A stretch of DNA of 20,340 nucleotides. Source: a virus. The notes beneath the pieces are model-generated. The model worked only from the letters and a program-made list of their open reading frames with translations. It was not told the DNA's origin and ran no database searches. The translations under genes and the position numbers were made by a program. Positions 6,760 through 14,500 of this stretch are shown here, in pieces. Numbering within the stretch: position 1 is the first letter of the stretch; each line of letters begins with the position of its first letter. The stretch covers positions 1-20,340 of the IMG/VR virus record IMGVR_UViG_3300009068_000242, one strand, 5' to 3'.

Positions 6760-7755
6760 TTACTGGTATGTGCCAGATGTGATGGCGTTCTTAATGCTCC
6801 ACTTGATTGGCGAGTATCCACCTGTTGTTCCAACATCGGTCGAGTTACCTAGACCAACAATGTCAACCACAATTTCAACATGGTCTTTGCCTCGGTCAAT
6901 AACCGCTGTGGTGTAGGCTCGCTTGGATAGCGTTGCCTGCACCTGTGTCAGGCTTGCACCTGTTCCCTGACTCCAGTTAATAACTAACGCTGGCAGGCTT
7001 GCTGAGTTTTGACTTAGGAACGCTGTGAGCTGTGTGTCATCTTCCATCACAAATCGCAACTGACCCTTGACCTCTAACGCACCAAGAAAGATGGTGTATG
7101 GATCTTGAGTGTTGGCAATACCGAAAATCGGGTCACCAGGTCGGCTCATCTGGATGTTGCCTTCCACCGCATTTGATACAGATGATCCACCAAGGGTCAC
7201 GGTAGCAGCCCAGACCGGTGTTGGCAGGACAGCGGTGAACGATGGTGTTGGTGTGCTTGGAACGCTGGAAGACCAGCCCGATGCCTTAGCTTCGTATTCC
7301 AAAAGACCGTCTGCACTAAAGTTCAAGGTGAAATCATGGATGCGACATCCAGGATAAGACCTGACGCTGGCAGCATAGAAGTCGGTCAAAGTGAAAGAAG
7401 TAGGTTGCACATTGCCACCGACCGCTGTTGAGTTTTCCAGCGAGATAGCGTGAGTGTATGGTGCAGAAGCACCGGTGGTGGTCACATCGCCAAGCAGACC
7501 AGCGATTGCCCATGGAATAGTGTCAGGGAATACTGATCCACCAAATTCAATTTCGCTGTGTTTGCGACCCTGAATGTAGTTGTAATCTTTCACATTTGCT
7601 CCACGCAGACCCTCATCCATAAGCGGAGCAATAATGTCGGTGGCTTTTAGCTTGCCGACAGCGACCGGAATGAATGCGGTCGGAGCTACTACTGTGCCTT
7701 CTGTGGCTTCTTTGGCAATACCTAAATAGGATCTTACGCTGGCTTGTGCGGTCAT
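6760..7755 (-). CDS. Major tail tube protein
   Basis: The 331-residue product starts with a short VRSYLGIAKEATEGT segment, followed by beta-strand-rich sequence with GRKHSEIEFGG near 63-73, a central SYPGCRIHDFTLNFSADGLLEYE stretch around 132-155, and a C-terminal IVVDIVGLGN strand. This is the pattern of the phage tail tube family that includes the large actinophage tail subunits. It polymerises into the tail tube around the tape measure. The ATG overlaps the TGA of the preceding 57-residue gene (ATGA). A strong terminator-like hairpin follows, suiting a gene needing the highest expression in the tail block. Position before the chaperone pair supports the call. Confidence 0.88.
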   Translation of the reverse strand: MTAQASVRSYLGIAKEATEGTVVAPTAFIPVAVGKLKATDIIAPLMDEGLRGANVKDYNYIQGRKHSEIEFGGSVFPDTIPWAIAGLLGDVTTTGASAPYTHAISLENSTAVGGNVQPTSFTLTDFYAASVRSYPGCRIHDFTLNFSADGLLEYEAKASGWSSSVPSTPTPSFTAVLPTPVWAATVTLGGSSVSNAVEGNIQMSRPGDPIFGIANTQDPYTIFLGALEVKGQLRFVMEDDTQLTAFLSQNSASLPALVINWSQGTGASLTQVQATLSKRAYTTAVIDRGKDHVEIVVDIVGLGNSTDVGTTGGYSPIKWSIKNAITSGTYQ

Positions 7756-7925
7756 TCGGTTGCTTCGCTTTCTTCAGTTGCTGTTGTGGTTTTTGATTTG
7801 GTGACAGGTGTTACACCTAGTGCAGTCAAACCTTCGGGTGCTTCAAAGATGTCACCCTGGTTGACCGTTAATCCTAAAGATGGAAAGTAAAGTTCGGACT
7901 CGCCATCGTACTGATATTTCGCCAT
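7752..7925 (-). CDS. Small acidic structural-region protein, 57 residues
   Basis: An ATG at 7925 has a strong TAGGAG six bases upstream, sharing its TAG with the stop of the preceding gene. The frame ends TGA at 7754-7752, overlapping the tail tube ATG (ATGA). The protein begins MAKYQYDGESELYFPSLGLT, continues with VNQGDIFEAPEG and ends in a Lys/Thr then Glu-rich tail. Short proteins with this MAKY...FPxLGxxVxxGDxFE pattern are common beside the tail terminator gene in actinobacterial phages. The fold suggests a small SH3-like beta barrel. Its role is unknown; a head-tail joining or tube-related function is inferred from position. The two coupled junctions make the gene secure despite its size. 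Confidence 0.8.
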   Translation of the reverse strand: MAKYQYDGESELYFPSLGLTVNQGDIFEAPEGLTALGVTPVTKSKTTTATEESEATE

Positions 7926-7934
7926 TTGTAACTC

Positions 7935-8423
7935 CTACGCTTGGATCATTTGTGTTACTGTGAATTCTATCGCAGCCCATATTTCGGTTGCTCCACCATC
8001 GTTGGTGGCTGGCTCACCGTAGGTCACGCTTATTTGTGGTTCGGCTGCCTGCCAAATCACATTGCCATCCTCTTGTCCTAGTCTATGACCACCTGCTCGC
8101 AAACGGTCTTTAACTGCATCCACAATCGCATCAAACTCATTCATAGCGTCTTGAGCGTAGTTCTGCATTGAGTGAAAGAACACTTGGAAATCAACCGTGT
8201 AGTCCACTCGTTTCCAACCAGAGTATGCTCCACCAACAGCGATGCGAATTTCGGACTCGTCACGGATAAAGACCACTCCGGCTGCTCTGCTGTATTCGCC
8301 TGCGGTTGAGTTCGCCTGAAAGTTGATTCGCTTAGGATGGCTCGTAAAGATTTGATTGAGGTGCGGAATGCTTGCACCTTCAACCCATGTGGCAACCGCG
8401 TCTCTGACCTGTTGTCTGCTCAT
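7935..8423 (-). CDS. Tail terminator / tail completion-like protein
   Basis: This 162-residue protein follows the head-tail adaptor gene and precedes the tail tube gene, where the tail terminator (lambda U type) usually lies. It has an N-terminal helix (RQQVRDAVATWVEG), a central beta segment (YTVDFQVFFHSM near 75-86), a helix (AMNEFDAIVDAVKDRLRAG near 92-110) and a final beta strand (EIWAAIEFTVTQMI), matching the helix-sheet-helix-sheet plan of that family. The ATG overlaps the TGA of the adaptor gene by four bases, with AGGA four bases upstream. Family call is by secondary structure and position, so moderate. Confidence 0.65.
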   Translation of the reverse strand: MSRQQVRDAVATWVEGASIPHLNQIFTSHPKRINFQANSTAGEYSRAAGVVFIRDESEIRIAVGGAYSGWKRVDYTVDFQVFFHSMQNYAQDAMNEFDAIVDAVKDRLRAGGHRLGQEDGNVIWQAAEPQISVTYGEPATNDGGATEIWAAIEFTVTQMIQA

Positions 8424-9313
8424 CTGATCCTGCGGAAAGGCTTAAGCAGTTCTTGAGCGTGAGCTATGTCGCTACCAACCATCTGCGAACCAGGAGTCTG
8501 CTGTCCTGGACTGTTGGTCACAGCCATGATCAGGCTGGCGTCTCCACGAATCTTCAGGTAAGCGGAGGTGACCAGAATGGTTGCCTCTTTGATGGCTGCA
8601 GGTAAAGCGGAAACTGAAACCCCTGAGTTATGTGCGTAAGCTAAAGGCGAAGCCAGCGGAATGGTTGTTGACCCGAAAGTGTAGTTTGAGGCAATAGTGA
8701 TGTTTTCGGTGGAAGCACCGTCAAAGATTTTAACGGTCTCGCCAGCAGTAAAACCTGTGCCATTCTTCACGGTGATTGAGGTCGCTCCGACAGAAGCCGA
8801 AGCCGAAGTCAGGGTGTTCCCGTAGCCATTCACATAATTATATTTAATAAAGACCTCTTGGCGTGAAGAGGTTGGAAAGCCAAAAGAAAGTGGCCCTTGC
8901 GAAGAATAGGTTAATGCTGTTCCAGCGTAAGGGAAGATAATCTCTTGCTCTTCAAACCATGCGACCGAGCAGTCGGTTGCTGCCACAAGGCTGTTTGGTG
9001 TCATACCCCACGAGAACGAAGTGAGAGCTACGACCGGAAAGAACTTAGGGTGGAAACGGATTGTGCCATCAGGCTTGAGTCTTGTTCTCTGCTGTTCCGA
9101 GTCCGCTGTCGCACCAATAATCTGGTTGCAGTACTGATCTATCCAAGAAGAGGCTCTGGTGATGGCGTTGGTGAGTTCTGCGTCTTGTGCAGCCTGATTA
9201 CCGCCAGCCACAATGTTGCCGTAATCCAAAGCGGTCGGAGCGTTCTTGAACTCGTCTAAAGATAGATAAGGACTAGACACTTCACGCTTGATTGGACTTA
9301 TACCGTTAGCCAT
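8420..9313 (-). CDS. Head-tail adaptor (gp6/Ad1-like) with inserted beta domain
   Basis: The 297-residue product has the adaptor layout: an N-terminal helical part (SLDEFKNAPTALDYGN, then LTNAITRASSWIDQYCNQII at about 47-66) and a C-terminal helical part (AAIKEATILVTSAYLKIRGDASLI). This protein forms the ring below the portal. Between them, about residues 165-236, lies a beta-rich insert with TSITVKNGTGFTAGETVKIF and ending SGVSVSALP; this insert type recurs in actinophage adaptors. The start overlaps the zinc-ribbon gene by eight bases, with a GGGG/GAG purine run upstream. Good call by fold pattern and position between capsid and tail genes. Confidence 0.75.
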   Translation of the reverse strand: MANGISPIKREVSSPYLSLDEFKNAPTALDYGNIVAGGNQAAQDAELTNAITRASSWIDQYCNQIIGATADSEQQRTRLKPDGTIRFHPKFFPVVALTSFSWGMTPNSLVAATDCSVAWFEEQEIIFPYAGTALTYSSQGPLSFGFPTSSRQEVFIKYNYVNGYGNTLTSASASVGATSITVKNGTGFTAGETVKIFDGASTENITIASNYTFGSTTIPLASPLAYAHNSGVSVSALPAAIKEATILVTSAYLKIRGDASLIMAVTNSPGQQTPGSQMVGSDIAHAQELLKPFRRIR

Positions 9314-9569
9314 TCTCTACCCCACATTTTGGACAGGTGTATTTGGTGAACACGCTGTTGAAACCGCAACCGGTGCAAGGCGATCCGTTCGCACCGAAAC
9401 CGAAAACACCTGTGGCTCTGGTGAAACCCTCGGCAACCATCTGCCTTGCGTGTTTCGGGTTATCAACCAGGATTGCACCAGACGCATCTGCGTTGTATTT
9501 GATTGTGCCTCGTTCGGTGGTCAAATCCACGCCTTTGACACCATCGTTTGGAACTAATAGTCGCTCCAC
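9306..9569 (-). CDS. Small zinc-ribbon protein after the capsid gene
   Basis: This 87-residue protein starts at GTG (9569) with GGGAAGG five bases upstream. Residues 1-55 form a small mixed fold with a VKGVDLTTERGTIKYNAD segment, and the C-terminus has two CxxC pairs (C65, C68, C79, C82), a standard zinc ribbon. I do not recognise a named family. Its place between major capsid and head-tail adaptor suggests a virion or assembly factor. A 19-bp RNA hairpin lies between the capsid stop and this gene, and its ribosome site can pair with part of that hairpin, so its output is probably held far below that of the capsid gene. Confidence 0.8.
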   Translation of the reverse strand: MERLLVPNDGVKGVDLTTERGTIKYNADASGAILVDNPKHARQMVAEGFTRATGVFGFGANGSPCTGCGFNSVFTKYTCPKCGVENG

Positions 9570-9573
9570 TTTT

Positions 9574-9596
9574 ACCTTCCCGTTAGTTAGAAAGGT
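9574..9596 (-). promoter_or_regulatory. Alternative hairpin masking the ribosome site of the zinc-ribbon gene
   Basis: In the minus-strand RNA, ACCUUUCU (9596-9589) can pair with GGGAAGGU (9581-9574), eight pairs including two G-U, around a seven-base loop (AACUAAC). The second arm is the Shine-Dalgarno of the gene starting at 9569. The first arm is the 3' arm of the larger hairpin upstream, so the two structures exclude each other. The larger 5' arm carries the same CGGGAAGGU nine-mer as the ribosome site. Regulation is inferred. Confidence 0.5.
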
Positions 9597-9630
9597 GGAG
9601 ATGCACCATCAGGCACATCCCCACCTTCCC
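9589..9630 (-). terminator. Long hairpin after the major capsid gene (attenuator or mRNA 3' end)
   Basis: The minus-strand RNA pairs 9630-9612 with 9607-9589: 19 pairs without mismatch, five of them G-U, around a UGAU loop. On the plus strand those five would be A-C mismatches, so the structure fits RNA copied from the minus strand. There is no good U-tract after it, so it may work as a weak terminator, an mRNA stabiliser or a translation control element rather than a classical terminator. It lies 15 bases after the capsid stop codon. Confidence 0.7.
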
Positions 9631-9645
9631 GAACCTGATCAGCGA

Positions 9646-11286
9646 TTAAGCTGACTTGATACCAGTTACTAGACCGTTCCAAGCCGGAGCGTATCCGACA
9701 AATGTTCCACGGTAGTAAGTTGAGAACTCGTAAGCGAACTGGGTTACAGGCCACTGGATTCCCATGTAGTCCTGAACATTCACGACTGCCCATACATCTG
9801 AAACCTCGGTGTCAGGGATTGGCAGGGTGTATGAAAGGACTGGAGCGACACCCTGAGTCAGCCAAGGGTGAACGGTTAGGTTCACTAGCTTGCCTGTGAT
9901 CTCGTTGTGTAGCCCACCGATAACTGCTCCACCGACATAATCGCCAGTCTCTGACTGGGTTAGGTTTAGACGGTAGTTGGCGGTTGATCCGTTCTTGATT
10001 GCGTCTGACAACTGCTTACGGTCTGCTCCGTTGAGAAGAATCTCGTCTGGGTCAGCCTTTACGCTGTCGTACAGAGTGCTGAACACGGTTTGGAATTCTG
10101 CACCAGGGTTAGCAGTTGAGAACTGTGAGTTGATCTCGTTAACTGTTCCGCCTGTGAAAATCTGAGCCAAGATACCGTCATAGCCTGTTGCGTATGCTGA
10201 GGTATCGCCTGTGATTGTCGATGCAAGAGTTCCGGTTGTGTTGAACACGAGGTTGTCGTTGGTGTTGACCAAAGAAGCTGATCCCTGAAGGACACCAGCC
10301 AATGAAGTAATGCGACCAACATAGCGAGCGTTTGCTGCACCTGTCGCAGTTCCAACATAAATCTTTGTGCCAAGAGCACCAGCGACATTGTTTACAGCAA
10401 TGGTCAAAACCTGACCTGCGGTGATTGCCTGAGATACGACTGTTGAAAGAACAGACTCACCGAAAGCACCTGCATCGCTGGTTGCGTAAACATAGTAGGT
10501 GGCTGCACCAAGACCGGTTTCACCAGTTGCTGCAGTTCTCGCACCAAGAGTTACGGTTGGAGCTGACAACGCACCAGACAAACCTGACGCTGTTCCTCTG
10601 CTGAATAGAAGCTGTCTTTCTTCCATAAGCATGGTTGCGTAAAGAGTGCTGGTTGATGATAGCTGGCGTAGATCCTGGTAACCCAAACCTGAGAAGTTAG
10701 CGTCAAAAGAAACGCTGTCAGAAAGTGAGTAACTGAAGTATGGCACGACAACATCGTCAGCGGTGTAGCTGATCTTTGGCCCACGCTCAAAAGCGATTGA
10801 ACCGAAGGTGTTGGTTGTTGACTCAGTGATACCAGGCCAGATGTTGCTCTGTCCGCCTGTGCCTGTACCGGTGTATCCGGTGATTCTCTTGATGCGGTGT
10901 GAAGTACCGACACCCTTCTTACGAGCAATCTTGTTGCGTAGCGGTGTAGGTCTTGGAGTCAGCAACTTGGCTGGTGCTTCAAGGTCGAACGCTGCGAACG
11001 AGCTAGATAGAGGGTTGGATAGAGTGATGTCCTTGATCATGTCTGCTGACGCTGAACGCTGTGCAGATAGAGCAGCATTCAAAGCACCGACAGCATCTGC
11101 GGTCAGAGATTTGTTTGCTACAAGAGATTCAATCTGTGATAGCGGGTCAACTGCAGGAGCCTGACCTGGGACATTACTTGCATAGGCAAGTGACTTGTTT
11201 AACTCAGCAATGTATTCTTCATGCAACTGAGCAGCCTTCTTTGGTGATGTTTCACCGAAAAGGTCTGAAGCCTTTGGAGTGTTCAT
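9646..11286 (-). CDS. Major capsid protein, HK97 fold with inserted beta domain
   Basis: The 546-residue product follows the protease gene and has an N-terminal helical region (about 1-100, with coiled-coil-like LHEEYIAELNKSL) of the kind cleaved or used as a scaffold, then a typical capsid core: PTPLRNKIARKKGVG near 113-127, an ITEST segment near 153-157, and a C-terminal DVWAVVNVQDYMGIQWP to FSTYYRGTFVGYAPAWN run. Residues about 240-340 look like an added Ig/FN3-like domain (AATYYVYATSDAGAFGES, then GTKIYVGTATGA). The ATG overlaps the protease stop (TAATG) and has a strong AAAGGA five bases upstream. A long hairpin follows. Family call is strong by order and pattern. Confidence 0.9.
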   Translation of the reverse strand: MNTPKASDLFGETSPKKAAQLHEEYIAELNKSLAYASNVPGQAPAVDPLSQIESLVANKSLTADAVGALNAALSAQRSASADMIKDITLSNPLSSSFAAFDLEAPAKLLTPRPTPLRNKIARKKGVGTSHRIKRITGYTGTGTGGQSNIWPGITESTTNTFGSIAFERGPKISYTADDVVVPYFSYSLSDSVSFDANFSGLGYQDLRQLSSTSTLYATMLMEERQLLFSRGTASGLSGALSAPTVTLGARTAATGETGLGAATYYVYATSDAGAFGESVLSTVVSQAITAGQVLTIAVNNVAGALGTKIYVGTATGAANARYVGRITSLAGVLQGSASLVNTNDNLVFNTTGTLASTITGDTSAYATGYDGILAQIFTGGTVNEINSQFSTANPGAEFQTVFSTLYDSVKADPDEILLNGADRKQLSDAIKNGSTANYRLNLTQSETGDYVGGAVIGGLHNEITGKLVNLTVHPWLTQGVAPVLSYTLPIPDTEVSDVWAVVNVQDYMGIQWPVTQFAYEFSTYYRGTFVGYAPAWNGLVTGIKSA

Positions 11287-12983
11287 TATTGTCCTTTCTC
11301 CGCTTCTGTACGGAGATCTTTAGCTAGTTCACGGTAGCCTTGTGCAAGCACAGGGTCTGAGGTGTTCTTCGCTTTGGTGAGATACTCGGCAGATTTGATT
11401 AGCAGTTCTGACGAGTCATTTGATTTGGTGGTTATAGTTGAGCGTTTCGGCCCACCTGCGATTACAGCCTTTTGAGCGGTTTCCAGATCACCCTGCAACT
11501 TTACTGCTTTCTCTTGCTCTGCCTTTAATGCAGATTGCAGAGAGGCAATCTCTTCGGTTACAGCTATTCTGGCTTTTGCTACTGCCTTATCAACGATGTC
11601 AGCAACCACGCTGTCATCTGCAGTTAATTCTAGTGGAGCAGATTTGATTGAGTCGCATTTGCAGTCCTCGGAGTCGCATCCCTTGGCTTCAGCACACTTG
11701 TCGCACTTGCAGGCACAGGTTACTTCCTGGTCGGCAGCCAAATAAATGTCATCGGCATCTTCACCGACCAACGCTGGATCAGGTGACGCCACTTCGCCTT
11801 CAGCAACTTCACCTGCATACCAGTGGAACAGGTGCTTGATAGCCTGCAACAATTCTTTAATGCTTTCACGCTCATCGCTACCCTGCTTCTGCTCGTTGGC
11901 TTCCACAATAATCAGGTCAGAGAGTGCCTCTCTAGCTCGGTCAAAGGTAGCCTGATCATATTTGACTAGGGTTGGCAGAATGCTTTTGACCTCGTTAATC
12001 AAATCAACTGCCTGAGCCTCTTCGCCTGTGATTTCCGGTTCGGTTGCTGGCTCGGTGGTTTCAACAACTGGTTCGCTGGTGGTTTCAACAACGACCGCCT
12101 TGTCATCCACGGTTGTTTCTTCGGTGACCTCATCGGTCTTGATAATCATGCGAGCCACTTCGGCTGGCGATGGAACGCTTTGCGGTACTGCCATAAGTTC
12201 TCCTGACTGTGATGCTTTGGCTAACATTAGTTTAGCGTTAGGGTTTGCAGGTCTGTCCACCAAGGAGACCTCAATGATCTGTCCGTCAACAATACGACCG
12301 TTGACCGCTTTCTCATCTCTGATTAGGCGTGGAGCTCTAATCCCGATACTGAAACCTTTGAGAACACCGGTCTCCACTTTCTTGACGCTGACTGGATCAA
12401 CAACAAGAGCGGTGATGTAGTGTCCATCGGCTTTGCTCTCGTAATCGGTTGCGACACCTGCAGCAATGTTGCTGTGCTGTTCACGGACATTGCCTCCCGA
12501 TTCAAACCAGTCTGGCATGGCTCGCTTCAACCAGGACTCGTCACAAATCTGGTTGTCTATGTCTAGGCTGTCATCGGTTGCCTTGCCATAAACCTTTAGA
12601 GTGCCATCGGCTTGTTTCTCTTGTTTAATGATTGCTGCATAGCTTGTTGCGAAATCGCTCATTGTTGTTTTGTCTTTCTTCTCTTCTTCTCTAAGAATAC
12701 CTTTAGCCCATGACCATCCTGCGTCTCCACCCCACAAGAGCCATGCGATGTATCCAGCAGAATCAACTCCCCACCCTTCGCCTTTCTTGTCCACCTCGTG
12801 ACGAGCGAAGTAGGAATTCATGCGTTTGATGGTGTCCAAAGAAATGTTTGCTCCATTGGATAGATCCCTTGCTCTGGCAACACCGACCGCTGTTCCTCCA
12901 CGGTTGTGTTTCGCTCTTAGCTCCAACCCTCGTTTGGCGTTGGATTGCACCTCTGCTGGTGGCTTGAAACTTGTGTCTGTCAT
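11286..12983 (-). CDS. Prohead protease / scaffold fusion with N-terminal accessory domain and Cys cluster
   Basis: This 565-residue protein has four parts. Residues about 5-97 match a domain found in many phage head proteins (SLDTIKRMNSYFARHEVDKK, then GYIAWLLWGGDAGWSWA). Residues about 113-258 are an HK97-type prohead protease with likely catalytic His170 (REQHS) and Ser212 (GFSIGI) and the LVDRPANPNA end. Residues 280-420 are an acidic linker plus helical stretch. Residues 423-443 hold seven cysteines. Residues about 455-510 form a coiled coil like a scaffold delta domain. It cleaves and scaffolds the capsid. The start abuts the previous TAA with AGG upstream. A second in-frame ATG at 12662 (Met108) could yield the protease without the first domain, but its ribosome site is weak. 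Confidence 0.88.
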   Translation of the reverse strand: MTDTSFKPPAEVQSNAKRGLELRAKHNRGGTAVGVARARDLSNGANISLDTIKRMNSYFARHEVDKKGEGWGVDSAGYIAWLLWGGDAGWSWAKGILREEEKKDKTTMSDFATSYAAIIKQEKQADGTLKVYGKATDDSLDIDNQICDESWLKRAMPDWFESGGNVREQHSNIAAGVATDYESKADGHYITALVVDPVSVKKVETGVLKGFSIGIRAPRLIRDEKAVNGRIVDGQIIEVSLVDRPANPNAKLMLAKASQSGELMAVPQSVPSPAEVARMIIKTDEVTEETTVDDKAVVVETTSEPVVETTEPATEPEITGEEAQAVDLINEVKSILPTLVKYDQATFDRAREALSDLIIVEANEQKQGSDERESIKELLQAIKHLFHWYAGEVAEGEVASPDPALVGEDADDIYLAADQEVTCACKCDKCAEAKGCDSEDCKCDSIKSAPLELTADDSVVADIVDKAVAKARIAVTEEIASLQSALKAEQEKAVKLQGDLETAQKAVIAGGPKRSTITTKSNDSSELLIKSAEYLTKAKNTSDPVLAQGYRELAKDLRTEAEKGQ

Positions 12984-13259
12984 TTAGCCTGAGAAGATAG
13001 CTGAAACATAGCCTGATGGGGATGTGGCACAAATAGCGTATAGCTCATCGCCAGCACACAGCCAGATTTGAACCGAGGCTGCGTTAGCCAGAGCGTTTCC
13101 AATAGTCGCTCCTGTGGCTGTGATACTTGAATCTCCAAGATAGATTGTTGCTCCGGTGTTGTTGTAAATCTGCACAGCCGTCTGTTGCACACCGACCGGA
13201 ATCTTCACCAAAAGGCGAGCGGTGGTGTTGACCTGTGTGTTGATGTGATTTAGAGCCAT
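12984..13259 (-). CDS. Small beta-rich virion protein, possible capsid decoration
   Basis: The 91-residue protein reads as alternating beta strands and turns: VQIYNNTGATIYLGDSS near 28-44, then AGDELYAICATSPSGYVSAIF at the end. Small proteins with a YNNTGxTIYLG motif and a G-D-x-L-Y-A-I end are common in phage structural modules and could be decoration or spike subunits, but I cannot name a characterised one. I placed the start at 13259, two bases after the MuF stop (TAACCATG); a longer form from 13313 would overlap the MuF gene by 52 bases. AGGA lies upstream at slightly long spacing. The stop directly abuts the protease ATG. Confidence 0.65.
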   Translation of the reverse strand: MALNHINTQVNTTARLLVKIPVGVQQTAVQIYNNTGATIYLGDSSITATGATIGNALANAASVQIWLCAGDELYAICATSPSGYVSAIFSG

Positions 13260-13261
13260 GG

Positions 13262-14500
13262 TTATCCAATCCTGATTGTGTAAGAAGCCGAAGATTGCTG
13301 ACCTAAAAGCCAAACCGCCAGCAACCGGTGATGCCCATCAATAATGATACTCTGCCCATTTACGACAGCTATCAAAGGCAAAGACCGGAAAGGCGTGATC
13401 GCCTGACCCATCGACTCAATATGTTTAGCGACCTTCTTGCGAGATAACCATCTATCTGTTGCCAGCAACTCGTCAAGGTCGTGAACCTCCACTTTGGCTT
13501 CGTTCCACAAGTTTGGATCAATGGTCGGCACAGCAACAACCTGCCACGGTGATTCAACAAACTTCTCTGGGTTTTCAAGTTCAGGGTGAGCTGGGTTAGG
13601 TAAAACCTCAAGCCGACTTAACGCTCTCGCAACTTCCCATGGCCCTGGAACTCCCTTAGTTATTTCGGCAGCCATCTCAATAAATTCCTGCTCACCGTCA
13701 TCATCGCCAGTAAACTCTGGCACAGGCATAAGGGTGCATCGGCAATTGGTGTGTGCAGGTGGCTCGCTCACGCCATCCCCGAACTCGTCACCGATAGCTC
13801 TACGCTCACCGTCAAACTCTGCACACAGGTCGCAAGGGTCAAGAGCCGACCATTCCATTTGCTCCACACCAAGTTCACGGTAGTTATCCATCGCACCGTT
13901 TGACATGGCTCGCTTCATTTCGGTGTTGGCTATCGTATAGGCTCGCACAGGATCAGCAACAATGTCTCGCAGGTTCTTCGCTAATTCTTGAGCAGAAGCA
14001 CCGGTCAGCAAAGCGTCAGCGAGCCTCGTGCCGATACGGTTGATTGTGGTGGCATTGAATCCCTTAATCGTGGCGTTAGCCTTAGCCAGCAATGACTGTA
14101 ATCCGCCTTTAGGTCGCACCAACAATTCTCCAAGGTTGCCACCAGGTTTCCACGCTGACCAGTCAATCTGTAGTTTGCTGAAAATGTCTTCGGCTTTAGG
14201 TGCTTTACGGACACGCTGAAACGCTACTGCTGCCTGAGCTGAATCTTCACCAAGCAGATAACCTGCACCATAAATCTTACGGAGAGCAACCAGAACATCC
14301 TGATCAGAGAACAGCACATGAACTGCAGCCCATTCTCTGGCTTGCTGTGGAGTTGTTTCACCGCCAGCCGGATGCGTGGCATTCCACTCTTCAACAATCT
14401 TGTCTATGTTGATAGCCGAAATGAAAGCATCCCGAAGATCCACAGAGTATCTAGCCGATGTTCTAGCTAACGCTCCGTCTACCCGATGCCAAAAGGTCAT
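13262..14500 (-). CDS. MuF-type minor head protein with C-terminal ParB-like domain
   Basis: The 412-residue product follows the portal gene, overlapping its TGA by four bases (ATGA). Residues 1-150 are helical; residues about 155-260 form the MuF core, with ANTEMKRAMSNGA at 191-203, DPCDLC at 221-226 and PPAHTNCRCTL at 247-257, the usual paired cysteines and HxxCRC motif. MuF proteins are minor capsid components ejected or bound near the portal. Residues about 337-412 look like a separate ParB-like/sulfiredoxin-fold domain: DLDELLATDRWLSRKKV, then an IIIDGHHRLLAVWLLG motif (386-400). MuF proteins often carry variable C-terminal effector domains, some toxic. Here the added domain may bind nucleotide or cut DNA; that function is inferred. 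Confidence 0.85.
   Translation of the reverse strand: MTFWHRVDGALARTSARYSVDLRDAFISAINIDKIVEEWNATHPAGGETTPQQAREWAAVHVLFSDQDVLVALRKIYGAGYLLGEDSAQAAVAFQRVRKAPKAEDIFSKLQIDWSAWKPGGNLGELLVRPKGGLQSLLAKANATIKGFNATTINRIGTRLADALLTGASAQELAKNLRDIVADPVRAYTIANTEMKRAMSNGAMDNYRELGVEQMEWSALDPCDLCAEFDGERRAIGDEFGDGVSEPPAHTNCRCTLMPVPEFTGDDDGEQEFIEMAAEITKGVPGPWEVARALSRLEVLPNPAHPELENPEKFVESPWQVVAVPTIDPNLWNEAKVEVHDLDELLATDRWLSRKKVAKHIESMGQAITPFRSLPLIAVVNGQSIIIDGHHRLLAVWLLGQQSSASYTIRIG

Noticed and set aside
9337-9654. Plus-strand 105-residue frame across the zinc-ribbon gene and hairpin
   Set aside because: It is antisense to a gene with a clear ribosome site and zinc ribbon, and it has no family features.
10551-10928. 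Minus-strand 125-residue frame within the capsid gene
   Set aside because: It is an out-of-frame shadow of the capsid gene, with low-complexity Ser/Leu content and no ribosome site.
12984-13313. 109-residue form of the small beta-rich gene
   Set aside because: The extension overlaps the end of the MuF gene and gives an unrelated sequence; the ATG at 13259 follows the MuF stop by two bases.
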